DNA of 64,000 nucleotides from Mytilus trossulus. Its lineage: Eukaryota > Mollusca > Bivalvia > Mytilida > Mytilidae. The first letter of the stretch is position 1. Every line of letters starts with the position of its first letter. The notes beneath the pieces are model-generated. The model had not been told where the DNA came from and ran no database searches. It was given only the letters and a program-made list of their open reading frames with translations. The position numbers were made by a program, and so were the translations under genes. The stretch lies in contig NC_086375.1 in assembly GCF_036588685.1 (NCBI RefSeq), positions 45,353,270 through 45,417,269 of the forward strand, read 5' to 3'. Shown here piece by piece: positions 11,301 through 22,400 of this stretch.

Positions 11301-14300
11301 CCTAGACAGTTGTACAAACATCATGACACACCCTCTGGTGTTGGTTAATAAACATGTTAAGTATTAAGTATAAAATCATAACGGTTATCTAGATATGTAG
11401 CAGACACGATCTTCATCACAGGACACAGGGTTGTCAACTGAAACCAAAGTTTTTGACCTTGACCTTGACCTAGGAAGTTGTACAGACATCATGACACACC
11501 CTCTGGTGTTGGTTTAAATGGATGTCAAGTATAAACTTTGAAATCATAAGGGTTCTCAAGATATAGAGCGGACACGATCATCACCACAGGACACAGGGTT
11601 GTCAACTGAAACCAAAGTTTTTTTTACCTTGACCTTTGACCTAGAAAGTTGTACATACATCATGACACGCCCTTTGGTGGTGGTTAATAAACATGTAAAG
11701 TATAAAGTATGAAATCATAATGGTTTTCTAGATATGGAGTGGACACAAAGTTAAAGTGTTACGGACGGACAGACGGACTGACAGACGGACAGACTGATCA
11801 CTATAGGGCGACCCGACTAAAGTCGGGGCCCTAATTATTCAGCTTAGCTTTGGGTGCTGTGATTAGCAATAAAACATTTTTCTATTCTATTCTGTACATG
11901 TATATTAAGTTTTTACTTAACCTTTGTAATTAGCAAACCTATACTAAAATTTAAAAAAATGTAACATGCAAATGTCAATGAATGTCAAACTTACACCATT
12001 TCCCATCTGTTGGCTGAAAATAGAAGATGAACTGAATGATCTTCTATTTCACATTTGTTACTAAGGTAACCATCAATCATTTTACCAATTGTTGTTGTTC
12101 TGTCTACAAAGAAAACAATTCAAATATTTCATCAAGGCAATCTGAAATTTTATACAATGTAGTTACAGCAGCCTATTTGTAAGTTATAAAATATTGTATT
12201 AAAGTGTCACATATGCATGTACATATATTTATGACAACATGTACATGTACATATAGATATATCATCTCTTACCAGCATGGACACATCTTAGTGTTTTTAT
12301 CACAATTTGTTACATCTGAGATTTTCTACACTGCTGTAACATCATGAATATATATCAATTATTTTGATTCTAATAGAACAAATACAGCAATTATTTTGGA
12401 TCAAAGCACTCTAGGTGGAGGAAAATATTTGCTGTTACCATAAATAAATGCACTATCAACTAGGAGTAAAAGGACGGAGCAAACTGAATTAGTGACATGC
12501 TAAAACTATTTACCATAATGTATTTAGATCGTTTTTGGAGGAAATTAAATGATAATTTACTTTTTGTCTTATATGTATAAAAAAAAATTGCTTATATCAC
12601 ATTTATACCATATTTTGGCAATCGCTTGGTTATGTTTTCTAGTTGTGATGATTTTCGGTTTCACAAGCGTGTATTTTCCTGTAAAATGCCTATATTCATA
12701 CATTTATGTCTCCATTCTATGACATCTAGCACCTCATTCATGAAAAAGCATATGACGTGGGAGTATGATCCGAACAGCCCTGGCAATATACAATGTATTC
12801 ATATTTTACCATGGATGTGTTTGAATGTTAAAAACATTGCAATAATTTCTGAATTTACAGTTTAAAAATCCTTCACTAAATTCTTGATTAAAAGATTTGG
12901 TTTGGAAGTTTGATTGCACCTCACTCTCAGTAGAAAACTTATTACAAACAGGAGATCATCAATCCAAATTGGTATGGTAATCAAATGTTGTTTTATACTG
13001 ACATGAACGAGCTCCTAAATTCAGCTATAAATCAGTATATCAATGTATTTTTTTTTAGATATTCTTAACAGTGGTCAATTCAACATTTTTTTTATGACAG
13101 TATACATATTGGTATTGTTACATTGTATACATGTTACATGTACAAATGTATCATTAAATGAAACCTAAATATTATTGTTTATGTTATCATGGTTATACAC
13201 ATACATGTATATGATCATTTTATGTCCAACAAGGTGTTGATACCTATATTTTGTCATTGCAGAGAGTTGATGTTTTAACTTATTAAATGTTAATCACATC
13301 TTTACACTAAATCCATTGGATGCATGTTGGATGTGTACTGATTAATATATTTTAGTTTAACTTTTGTATATAAAATTGGCCGTTAGATTCTTTCCTTGAA
13401 CTGTTTCCAATTTGTTATTTCCAGGCCTTTTAGAATACACCTTATTGCTATTTGTTCGCCATTCCTGGACATAACAAAGGTTCCCATAAAATTTGGGCGT
13501 CATATAAATAAACGTATTTACACTTTTGGTATTTAGCTGAATCTTGCCTCCGAATGACCTTAGATCTACCCCAAAACACCTTTTGACGTCAAACAACAAT
13601 CACTTTTAAAATATGACGTCAAATATTTTATATTCTGATGTCAAAGTTTACGGGAACCTGTGGGATTTTACGTAATGGCGGACAAATTTGCATACAAGTT
13701 TAAATACGTCTATACAAAATACCTACATGAAGACTTTAACTTGTTGTATGACATCAATAGTTCAAGTGGGCAGATAATTCTCAGGTCAACTTAGACTGAT
13801 TTCCAAATAGTGATAAGGTGTATAGCTCACTGTGCAGTATCCGTTTTGCCCATTGTTGAAGAATACAGAATGACTATTTTAATCACTATCACTAGTCAGT
13901 GTCAATAAAATAAGAAAAAAATAGTTTAACCCCGCCGCATTTTTGCGCCTGTCCCAAGTCAGGAGCCTCTGGCCTTTGTTAGTCTTGTATTTTTTAAATT
14001 TTAGTTTCTTGTGTACAATTTGGAAATTAGTACATGTAGTATGGCGTTCATTATCACTGAACTAGTATATATTTGTTTAGGGGCCAGCTGAAGGACGCCT
14101 CCGGGTGCGGGAATTTCTCGCTACATTGAAGACCTGTTGGTGACCTTCTGCTGTTGTGTTTTTTTTATTTTGGTCGGGTTGTTGCTTTGCTTTGCTTAGC
14201 TAGTCTTTATCTTCCTCCTCTAGCAGGAGCTTCGCTTCTATAGCGTAATTCCAATTTGCACCCTTATTTGCACCCTAACCCTTACACACCGGGCACTCAT

Positions 14301-14926
14301 AAAATCAATATACGTAGGTAGTTATTATAATGATTTATATCACAGTAACATATATACAGCATGCGGACTAATCCATCACCATGTAAACGTAGTTTACTAT
14401 ATATATTACACAGTCCAATCGTTCATAGCCGGATCACTATTATATCTCCATATAACATAGTGTTATAGACTATAATTAATTGTTGTCTCTTTGACACATT
14501 CCCCATTTCCATTCTCAATTTTATTATATTGGTCAGGACATTAAACAGAACTATGTAAGCAGAACAAGATCAAACTTTGTGTCAAATGTTGAGGACCCTC
14601 ATAGGGGCGTGCTGCAGTGCAAGTATTTCACATTTATAAATCAAATTTCTTTAAAATAAAGCGGCAAACTGATGTTTTGATGTTTGCCTCAAACTACCTG
14701 GAAAACGCATGGCTTCCGTTTTAATTCCCTTTTCATTCAAAGCTGCAACAAGTTTTTTACATTGAGTTGTTTTGCCACTATGATCACATCCTTCAAATAC
14801 AATAAGAGCTCCTCTAACTTCAGCTGTCGACGGCATCATCAATGTTCTTTTTAAATTTTGCGCCAAATTTATCGGAACACTTCTAACTTTTACCAGTGCC
14901 TGAACAAGCAAAGCAGCTAGTCTCAT
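8338..14926 (-). CDS. DTYMK: Thymidylate (dTMP) kinase
   Basis: Phosphorylates dTMP to dTDP with ATP in the dTTP pathway. Five exons on the minus strand join in phase: 14926-14698, 12103-11995, 10005-9915, 9276-9088 and 8454-8338, giving 244 residues (the human enzyme has about 212). The P-loop is [10 protein letters not shown] at residues 46-55, followed by MRFPD, the LLFSANRWE helix (about 102-110), the catalytic VDRYAFSG (128-135), [13 protein letters not shown] (149-161) and a C-terminal KPLQQLW. The exon 2 donor is read as GGT/GTAAGT and not one GT earlier, because only that keeps the frame. Before the conserved RGALIVFEG there are about 38 extra residues rich in Leu/Val/Arg/Lys, which could be a mitochondrial presequence; Met30 or Met31 are alternative starts giving a cytosolic-length protein. 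The P-loop has His-Ser where the human enzyme has Arg-Ala. Function is confident; targeting is inference. Confidence 0.93.
9534..9800. repeat. Repeat A fragment and LINE-like 3' tail in DTYMK intron 3
   Basis: 9534-9595 carries GTGACTTGGATGGAGAGTTG and the 'ATTGGCACTCATACCA' signature of the A2 subfamily described at 16614. From about 9655 to 9800 the sequence ends in GGCCCGTGAATAAAAATATT followed by TTCTATTCTATTC. Such simple tails are typical of non-LTR retrotransposon 3' ends. A similar tail (GCAATAAAACATTTTTC, TATTCTATTCTG) occurs at 11850-11892. Confidence 0.45.
10870..11834. repeat. Tandem array of about 170-bp units in DTYMK intron 2
   Basis: GACCTTTGACCTAGGAAGTT and following bases start units at about 10952, 11123, 11292, 11461 and 11631, so the period is 169-171 bases. 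Each unit has TACATCATGACACACCCTC, then ATGGATGTCAAGTATAA, AGCGGACACGATCTTCA and ACACAGGGTTGTCAACT. The block starts with GGGCCCCGC near 10871 and ends with GTCGGGGCCC near 11831. These are complementary, so the array seems to be the body of a bounded element. The (GGAC)n-like stretch at 11760-11795 precedes the right end. Confidence 0.8.
13915..14260 (+). repeat. Dispersed mussel-type repeat M in DTYMK intron 1
   Basis: Contains CAAGTCAGGAGCCTCTGGC, then TATGGCGTTCATTATCACTG and GGGGCCAGCTGAAGGACGCC, and a CTACATTGAAGACCTGTTGG block. The reverse complement of its middle part recurs at 1225-1290 (AGCTGGCCCCTAAACA and TTCAGTGATAATGGACG), which shows it is interspersed. No gene is seen in the rest of intron 1 (12104-14697). 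Confidence 0.6.
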
Positions 14927-15292
14927 ATTGAAACATTTATAACAAACTTTTCACACTAAAACCTTTCTTTTACACCATTTTCTACTATATGAATAATATG
15001 TTTTGATTTATCTCGTTTGAATGGTTCCAAAATTATAATTAACAGAAGTTAAAAAAAAATCGTTTTGGTCGATCATCCATTCGGATTTTTTTAATGCACT
15101 CGCTATTTCCATCACTACAGACCCGTACATGTGCCAGATATATCGCAAAATTGGAAAATTTACCTTTACATTAAAATTATACGTTTAAAAGAATACATAT
15201 TCATTGTAAATTTTAAAGTGTTATTGGATAAAAAAAAAATGACATCGAAGGTTAAATATAGGGAAAAAAACAAGTGATATATGCAGTATCCG

Positions 15293-15377
15293 CACAGGCA
15301 CTTGTCTCAGCAAAAACAAATCCTATATTAAGGACTATTAAGGTATATAGGATTTTTTTCTGAGACAAGTGCCTGTG
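15293..15377. repeat. Short foldback hairpin upstream of DTYMK
   Basis: CACAGGCACTTGTCTCAG at the left pairs exactly with CTGAGACAAGTGCCTGTG at the right. A second weaker match (AATCCTATATT against TATATAGGATT) lies inside, leaving a loop of about 15 bases. Outside the arms GTATCCG occurs on both sides in direct orientation, at 15286-15292 and 15379-15385. This looks like a small MITE-like foldback element. Confidence 0.65.
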
Positions 15378-15399
15378 AGTATCCGATCTATTTTCCATC

Positions 15400-16440
15400 T
15401 TGAAAATGGTCGGGTTTTATGTACACTTGCTTCGTTGATCTTCGATGATTAGGACCAGCTGTACTCAGTGAACTCAACATACAAAAAGTACAAACAATTG
15501 TTTAAATAAAATTGTTTTGACAATAATAATATATTTTCTATGTAATTAAGTCTTAATGTATATTCAATTTCATATTTTAAATATTTCTTTAAAATAGTTC
15601 AGCATTTGATTTCCTTCTATTTTTCGCAGGTAAAAAATCAATCAGACCATCTGGCAGGTTTAGAGTTGGATATGTTATACTCCATGATATCTAGTTTCTT
15701 ATTTACAGTTGTCGTGATTTCCAGAACATGAACAGAAATTAGAGAGTTTTTTGTTGTGAAGAATTGTAAAATAAAGTAAAAACTGTTTAAACATCAATAA
15801 AACCTGAAATAAAATGATTTCATTGAACAGAGCCTGTTGACGACAGCAGAGGTCGAACCCTGGACAGTTGGGGCAAAATTGGACACAATATTCAAGTTTG
15901 ATACTAACTGAATTTGTATTGTGAACAAATTTTTGATATAAAATAGGTTTCGGACACAAAATAAACGTGGTCAAAGATCTTTCAAATCTGAAGCGCAATA
16001 ATGTGCAATTGAAGATTTCTTCTTGAAACTTTCTAAAAATTTGAACTTGCCTTGAAATTTTTTGGAAAAAAATGTGAAACCCTTAAAAAAAATTGAACCC
16101 CCAAATGGTCCCAATGTCATGTTTGTATACCCCTTGTTACAACAGTGGTCCATTCAACTAAATTAAAGTTATTGTCCAGCAACTAAATGTGTCTCCGAAC
16201 GACACCATAGCATTATACGAAATAAAAAAAATACGGTCGTATAACAAACGATAACATCAACAACAAAAAATACTTTAAACAAAACTCTTAACATTTTTTT
16301 GTTTATCCTTCCTTTTTACTTTCATATAAGTGTTTCACCCCGAAAAAAAAAGTGTAGTCATCCGTGTCTCAGGACGACGTCATCAACACCAGACGTCCTA
16401 CACACGCAATGGACACACATTAGAGACAGAAGACAGTAGA
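15400..16440. other. Intergenic stretch with no recognised gene
   Basis: AT-rich sequence between the DTYMK 5' end and the split LINE. The minus-strand frames at 15699-15998 and 15971-16153 have no motif that I recognise and no matching splice structure. Confidence 0.45.
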
Positions 16441-16613
16441 CAGTGGGGAATACCTTAGGCTCACTATCAACAAAGACCTCATCTAGACAAACCATATCAA
16501 TAGGGAAAGTTTCAAAGAAACTTGGCTTTTTACGGAGACTGAATCTTGGTAGGTGTACTCCAGCAACAAAAGCCACAGCCTACTCAACGCTAGTAAGAAC
16601 GACTCTGGAATAT
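16440..16613 (+). mobile_element. Dead LINE fragment, reverse-transcriptase C-terminal region (left half)
   Basis: Translation gives KVSKKLGFLRRLNLGRCTPA and, shortly after, YSTLVRTTLEY. These are the typical thumb-region motifs that follow the catalytic part of non-LTR retrotransposon reverse transcriptases in animals. The preceding bases fit the same protein only after frameshifts. The fragment stops at 16613 in the middle of the conserved LEY-(S/A) motif where a repeat A copy begins. It continues at 18506. Confidence 0.65.
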
Positions 16614-17443
16614 GTTATTCGGTGTGAGCCAAGCTCCGGGTTGAAGGCCGTAAATTAACCTATAATGGTTTACTTTTTTAAATTGTTATTTGGATGGAGA
16701 GTTGTCTCATTGGCACTCACACCACATCTTCTTATCTATACTATTAAACGAGAAGACCTCATTTTTGGTGTCGCTTCTCTTCTTTCCACAATAAATTAAT
16801 CATCATGCCTCTGTGTCCTATGGGTACAGTGCATAATCGCATTTGTCATCCATTCATATGATTATTCGAATTGAGTTATTTTGGGTGAAAAACGAGAAAA
16901 AAGACGTCCGGATATGTTTCCGTCATTGGGCAAATTTTTAAGTCAGATTAGACTTCCGGTTTGAATTTTTCTGTATACTTCAAGTTGAACATACATTAAT
17001 ACTACGAATACAGTGTATTTTCTGTCTTATATCCGTCATTAGACGAAATTTAAGTCAAATTAGAACCCCGGTTTGCGTTTTTCTTTTTACTTTGAAACAA
17101 ATACATATACTACGAATAAAGTGTATTTTTCTGTCTGATATAATTTTCAAGTTTACTATCCACGGCAGTCACAGGGTTTATTTAATAGAGAGGGTCTGAA
17201 TAAGCAATCAATGACCGCTGTGGATCAATTATTAAACTGAATATTGACTGTTAAAAGAAAATTCACTTTCGGGACGTCTGGAACGGGTGTTTTTAAGATC
17301 GAAATTTCAGGATTGACCATGTCGGGATCCGGGATTTCTTTTTTCGAATTTCGGGATGTCGAGATATCTAATTTGTATAATAAATTCAGAACCTCAGGAT
17401 TTCATGTTTTTAAGCCCGGGATATTGGGATCAGGGACCCTCCG

Positions 17444-17584
17444 CAGTGGCGGATCCAGAAATTTTTATACGCAGTTGACTACCTCAGAGGGGCCCGCTCC
17501 GGTCATGCTTCAGTGATTCCCTATATAAGCAACCAATTATTTTCCAGAAATGGGGGGGGGGGGGGCCCCCTAAATCCGCCCAGT
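17444..17584. mobile_element. Degraded hAT-type MITE nested in the Helitron
   Basis: The left end CAGTGGCGGATCCAG is the same terminal sequence as in the intact MITE at 22602-22752. The right end is degraded (CTAAATCCGCCCAGT). A G-run followed by a C-run sits just before it. No clear target duplication can be seen. Confidence 0.5.
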
Positions 17585-17794
17585 CCCGACCCCCCTTAAT
17601 GAAAGTTCATTATATACTATTATATTTATATTAAAATTATTCATGTCTCATTAAAATTAATATAGAACAAACAAACAAAAAATGATTTTTTTGTGGAAAA
17701 AGGAGGAGCCGGGTTAGAAAAACAATTATCCTGTCCCAAATTACCTATGACTTTTGATACCTTTTCTGAAATTCTCAAGTCACTAAATGTTTTA

Positions 17795-18065
17795 CAAAAA
17801 AAGAAGATGTGGTATGAATGTCAATGATACAGCTCTCCACAAGAGACCAAAATGACACCGAAATTAACATTTAAAGGTCATCTTACGGCCTTCAACAATA
17901 AGCAAAAGCCGATACTGCATAGTCTGATATAAAAGGCCCCGAAATCACAATGTAAAACAATTCAAATGAGAAAACTAACAGCTTTATTTATGTAAAAAAA
18001 AATGAACGAAAAACAAATATCACTTAACCACTGAATTACAGGCTCCTGACTGGAATGTTCATAAT
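17795..18065 (+). repeat. Repeat A copy nested in the Helitron
   Basis: Reads AGAAGATGTGGTATGAATG, then CAAGAGACCAAAATGACAC, TACGGCCTTCAACAATAAGC, AAAACAATTCAAATGAGAAA and ACAGGCTCCTGACT, in the order found in the other forward copies at 52862 and 58466. Confidence 0.75.
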
Positions 18066-18505
18066 ACATGTACACTTAAATGTATGTTTATAATGAAATT
18101 AATAGAAAACAAAAAATGGGAATTTTTGAAATAAAGGAGGAGGGTTAAAAAAACATTTTCCTGTCCCCAAGTACCTTTTAGTACTTTTGATACTTATTCT
18201 GAAATTCTCAAGTCATTAAATCTTTTACAAAATTCTTTCTACAACACTTTACATCCTTTCAAATACGCTCTGAATGCCCGCGATTTCGCGGGTGTGTTCT
18301 AGTATCTATTAAATAAGACCGTTAGTTTTCTCGTTTGAATTGTTTTACGTTTTCATTTTGGGGCCTTTTGTAGCTGACTATGCGGTATGGGCTTTGCTCA
18401 TTGTTGAAGGCCGTACGGTGACCTATAGTTGTTAATTTCTGTGTCATTTTGGTCTCTTGTGGAGAGTTGTCTCATTGGCAATCATACCAAATCTTCGTTT
18501 TTTTA

Positions 18506-18870
18506 TATTCCCCAGTATGAGATCCTCATCAGATTACCACCATACGCGACATAGAGCAGGTAGAAAGACGAGCAACTCGCATTGTTTCAAGGACAACTCT
18601 CCTTGGTGTGTTACTTAACTAACTGAGCCAACTTCAATGCGGGGGATCACTGCAACACAGACGATAGCAACAGAGCCTTGTGCTGTGTTACGAGACCCAA
18701 CACCAGTTGATTTCCATTGACCCAGCTAAATAATACACATCAGGGGACAGTGGAACCCGGGGCAACCGCAAATTTAGAAAACGTGAGTGAAAAGAGATGT
18801 CTCCTTCCATTCATCCCTCCCAAGAACAACTAGAGAATGGAATAAACAAAATACTACATAGAAAACTAAA
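18506..18870 (+). mobile_element. Dead LINE fragment, right half
   Basis: Resumes the reverse-transcriptase C-terminal region with YSPV-stop-DPHQ and then IRDIEQVERRATRIVSR, which corresponds to the usual WDP and VQRRAARF motifs. It goes on with several stops and frameshifts to an LPRTTREWN motif, the characteristic end of such proteins. The expected Trp codon reads TGA at 18518. With 16440-16613 it forms one interrupted, long-dead copy. Confidence 0.62.
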
Positions 18871-19490
18871 GACAGAGCAACAAGTACCCAAAAAAAACCT
18901 GAATGTTACCCGGCTTTACCTGGTGCTCCGGAAGGGTAAGCATATCCTGCTCCAAATGTAACTTTAAGGCTGAATTGCAGTCGATTGATTTACATTCAGG
19001 CTTTAGGAAGGCCTGTTTTATTAAATGATTTCTGTCTGATAAGATAACGTGAAGTGTAGTGTAGATAGACGAAAGGTCAAAACTGATAACAGAATAGAAA
19101 GTACAATTAAAAGCACGTTATATATATCTCAAGCATACAAAGACCTTTTTACAATCCAAAAATAAGGAAGTCCCTTATTTGTATAGTATGCTACTATTTC
19201 ACAATTTAATCAAATAGTTGCGATGGAACATTTTTTCTGTAAAAAATATATATATAATAATTTTTTTAAATGATAGAAACTAAATGATAAAATAAGACGT
19301 CTAGGGTCATTATCAATAGCTAGAGATCTATTAATTTATTCGTGTAACTCTTTCCATATTTAGTCTTCAGATAATGAAATCTGTACTGTTCGATAATGAA
19401 ATCTGTACTGACTTAGAAGATCTTAGATGATAAGCTGAACCAGTTATCTATATCATGAAAACATAGATTTAACATAGTTCAACATCAAAA
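18871..19490. other. Upstream region of SLC2A13
   Basis: Non-coding and AT-rich. It includes a GATAATGAAATCTGTACTG direct repeat at about 19370-19410, just ahead of the start codon at 19491. I cannot identify a promoter element with confidence. Confidence 0.4.
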
Positions 19491-22400
19491 ATGGAGAAAG
19501 TTTCAACTAGCTCCAGTAACAAAATTACAACCAATAGCGGTAAAACCGTATATGGTTCTAAGAATACTAGTTCTAAATTCACATGTTATTTATGTTTTGT
19601 AGCTGTATTTGGAGCACTCGGTGGCTTTTCGTTTGGATATGATACTGGGGTTGTTTCAGGGGCATTACTCTTTATACGGACAGAATTCGAATTAGATTCA
19701 TTTGACCAGGAAGTACTTGTAAGTGTTACTATAGCAACTGCCATGATCACAGCATTCATGTCTGGCTACCTTGGTGATAAAATTGGAAGAAGACCCTGTA
19801 TGTTAATTGGTAGTTTTATCTTCACAGTTTCTACAATAATAAATGGAGTTTCTAAGACTTACTGGATGTTATTACTTGGACGTGGTTTACTAGGCATTGG
19901 AATAGGTGAGTATGCTTGAAGGTAAATTTGTTGACTAATCCTGTGACAGTTTTATTAAAATTCAAGGGTTATTTGACATGACTTGTGAAATAATTGCAAT
20001 TTTTTTTTTATGGTTCAAAGCGATTGTTATTGTTTCGAAGTTTCACTTCGACTTATCAATATACATGATCATACATGTGTTTACAAGTTACATTCCGAGC
20101 GGAAATTAAATATGTTAAACTTATATATAAAAAAGTGCTTTACTTGAAATCAAAACTTAGATGTACTTTTTTCAAATATATCAATAACAACCAAAGTTAC
20201 CATGCATGCAGAACTTACAGATCTATACTCACCTCTCTGCATAAATGTTAGACAAAGCCCTTTGTTTGCTGAGTAAAGCAAATTATTGTCCTTTTGTGAA
20301 ACCCAAAAAGATTAAATAAGAAGTGTAAAATACCAACAGATATAATTGAAAATATGCGAAAGCTTTATTGCTAGTCATTCTCTTATTTAGAAGGAGTTGC
20401 TGTTACAAATAATTTACAATGGACAAATGCATCAAATTGCAAACGAGAACACAAATCAGTCAGTATGGGTATATATGAAAAGAAAAGTAACATGTTTTTT
20501 TTATGATTAATAGGAGTAATTTTAATGATATCACCAGTTTATATTGCTGAATGTTCACCTGTAGAGTACAGAGGACCATTGGTGACACTATGTACTGGTA
20601 TGATGACGATAGGAAGGACAATAGCCAGTATTGTAGATGGCGCGTTTAGTTATGATAAGACTGGATGGAGGTAAAATGAACTCACTTAAATTTACTATAT
20701 TTGTTTACAATTCCCTATTATTTATAAATACTAAAGATCTTTTTACACTTTTTTGAAGATCTTAGTAGAAATTCACTATTTTTTTAAGAATCTTTGATAA
20801 CAATGCAAAAAACATTATGCTTTACATAACATGTACTCTATATGATTGTGTTTTAGGTACATGCTAGGCCTAACTGGTGTGCCATCATTAATACAATTCA
20901 TAGGATTCCTATTCCTGCCCGAAACCCCTCGTTATTTGGTGCGGAAAGGCAAGGAAGACATGGCGACACACGTTCTACAGAGGATTCGAGGAAGAGCTGA
21001 TGTTTCGGACGATATTAAACAAATTAAAGAAATATGTCAGCAAGAAATAAAACGCAAAGAACTCCAAGGTTATTTTAGTTTTTATTATTTCAAGTGTCTT
21101 GTTTTAAAATTAGTGAAAAATCCGAAGTTTTCTGAAAATTCTATAAAACAGAAAGAGACGAATTTTGTATTTGTTAAGTGATATGGCTATTTTTAGAAGC
21201 TTTGTTAATTATGTGATACTGTTTAATTTTTTTTAAAAGAAAGATTATTTTGTAAGGAAACGAATGGACACTGAAGAAGATAATGCTCACACCATCAGTT
21301 CGCAGAGCACTTATAGTTGGAGTTTCTACATCTTTAATTCAACAACTTAGTGGCATAAATGCAGTTATGTAAGTACGTACATTACAAGTTTTATCATATT
21401 TACAATTTGTGGGTATCAAAAATAGACGGTTTAGTTTATTCTTAATTAAAGGTTTACGAAAACATTATGTTAAAGTAACATTTTCTTAAACTATTTTGAA
21501 GAAATTCAAAGTAACACAATGATCATTTAAAAATTGTTATCAACTTGTTCAACCTTTTTTAAGTTAAAAAAACCGAGATGTGTGTGCCTGCTTGAAGAGG
21601 AAAAAAGGGGGGGGGGGGCAATACCTTTTTGTGTTAACCTGTTATAGCTCTTTTCAAGGTGCAGTTAACTGTTATCTGGGATCAATTTAAGCTGTTGACA
21701 TGTTAACGGACCCCCTATCCCCCCTTTCCTTGAAGAAGTACCACTCGAAAATGAGTTGATCAAGAGCACTCTTTTCAATAAATAATCTTTTAATTCAAGA
21801 TTGTCTGGCTCTTTCTACAGGTACTACAGTAGTACTATCATCCAAATGTCAGGTGTGAGAGATGAAATAATGGCAATATGGCTGACTGCTGTCACTGCAG
21901 GCGTGAGCTGTATTTTCACATTATCAGGCATTTATCTTGTGGAAAAAGTGGGCAGGCGGAAACTCATTTTAAGTAGCCTTGCAGGTACTTTGTTAATGTT
22001 AAAATTTTATTTTTAGAGGTTACAATGCCGGGGAGTTCTTATCGGTCAACTGAGTCAAGTATTGTTATGTTGCAAAGTAAAGACTAGTCTTATATGCATG
22101 ACTTTTTTCAATAGTTAACTTGTTAGTGGCTTTGGAACAGCTGTCAGTAAATAAACTCATCATAGAAACCAGGACTAAATTTAGTATATACGCCAGACGC
22201 GCGTTTCGTCTACAAAAGACTCATTGATCAGTGACGCTCGAATCCAAAAAACGGTTAAAAGTTAAAAAGGCCAAATAAAGTACGAAGTTAACTGCTAGTA
22301 CCCTCAGACTTGTCCTTAGTGTCTTTTTGTTGTTGGGATATACAAGTACCCGGTCACTAGTACTCTGTGTTTTTGTTAGATATATTTCGATTTGTATCCA

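Larger units (their letters stand above)
16735..18302 (+). mobile_element. Non-autonomous Helitron, 1568 bp
   Basis: The left end is A/TCTATACTATTAAACGAG and the right end is CCCGCGATTTCGCGGG, then TGTGTT, then CTAG/T. This gives the 5'-TC, a perfect 7-bp hairpin (18277-18292) ten bases before the end, a terminal CTRR and insertion between A and T, as expected of Helitrons. No Rep/helicase frame is present, so it would depend on an autonomous partner. Inside there is a directly repeated segment of about 120 bases (TCCGTCATT, AAGTCA, ATTAGA, TACTACGAATA at 16917-17010 and 17035-17135), a degraded hAT-type MITE and another repeat A copy. Confidence 0.78.
16614..18505. repeat. Insertion of two repeat A copies that splits the LINE
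   Basis: A2-subfamily repeat A occupies 16614-16734: CGGTGTGAGCCAAGCTCCGG, GAAGGCCGT, GGATGGAGAGTTGTCTCATT and CACCACATCTTC. A second copy in the same orientation lies at about 18330-18504 (TGTAGCTGACTATGCGG, GAAGGCCGTACGG, GGAGAGTTGTCTCATTGGCA). Between them sits the Helitron at 16735-18302. Repeat A is the most frequent interspersed repeat in the window. Other copies are near 1725, 9534, 17795, 22300, 24606, 27665, 39628, 48868, 52862, 53508, 55560 and 58466. Confidence 0.75.

Noticed and set aside
10870-11834. Regularly spaced repeats that might suggest a CRISPR-like array
   Set aside because: The unit is about 170 bases of continuous similarity with no short repeat/unique spacer alternation, and the genome is eukaryotic. 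It is an ordinary tandem array in an intron.
13357-13599. 80-codon minus-strand frame in DTYMK intron 1
   Set aside because: No recognisable motif, no splice partners in phase, and it lies within an intron of a well-supported gene on the same strand.
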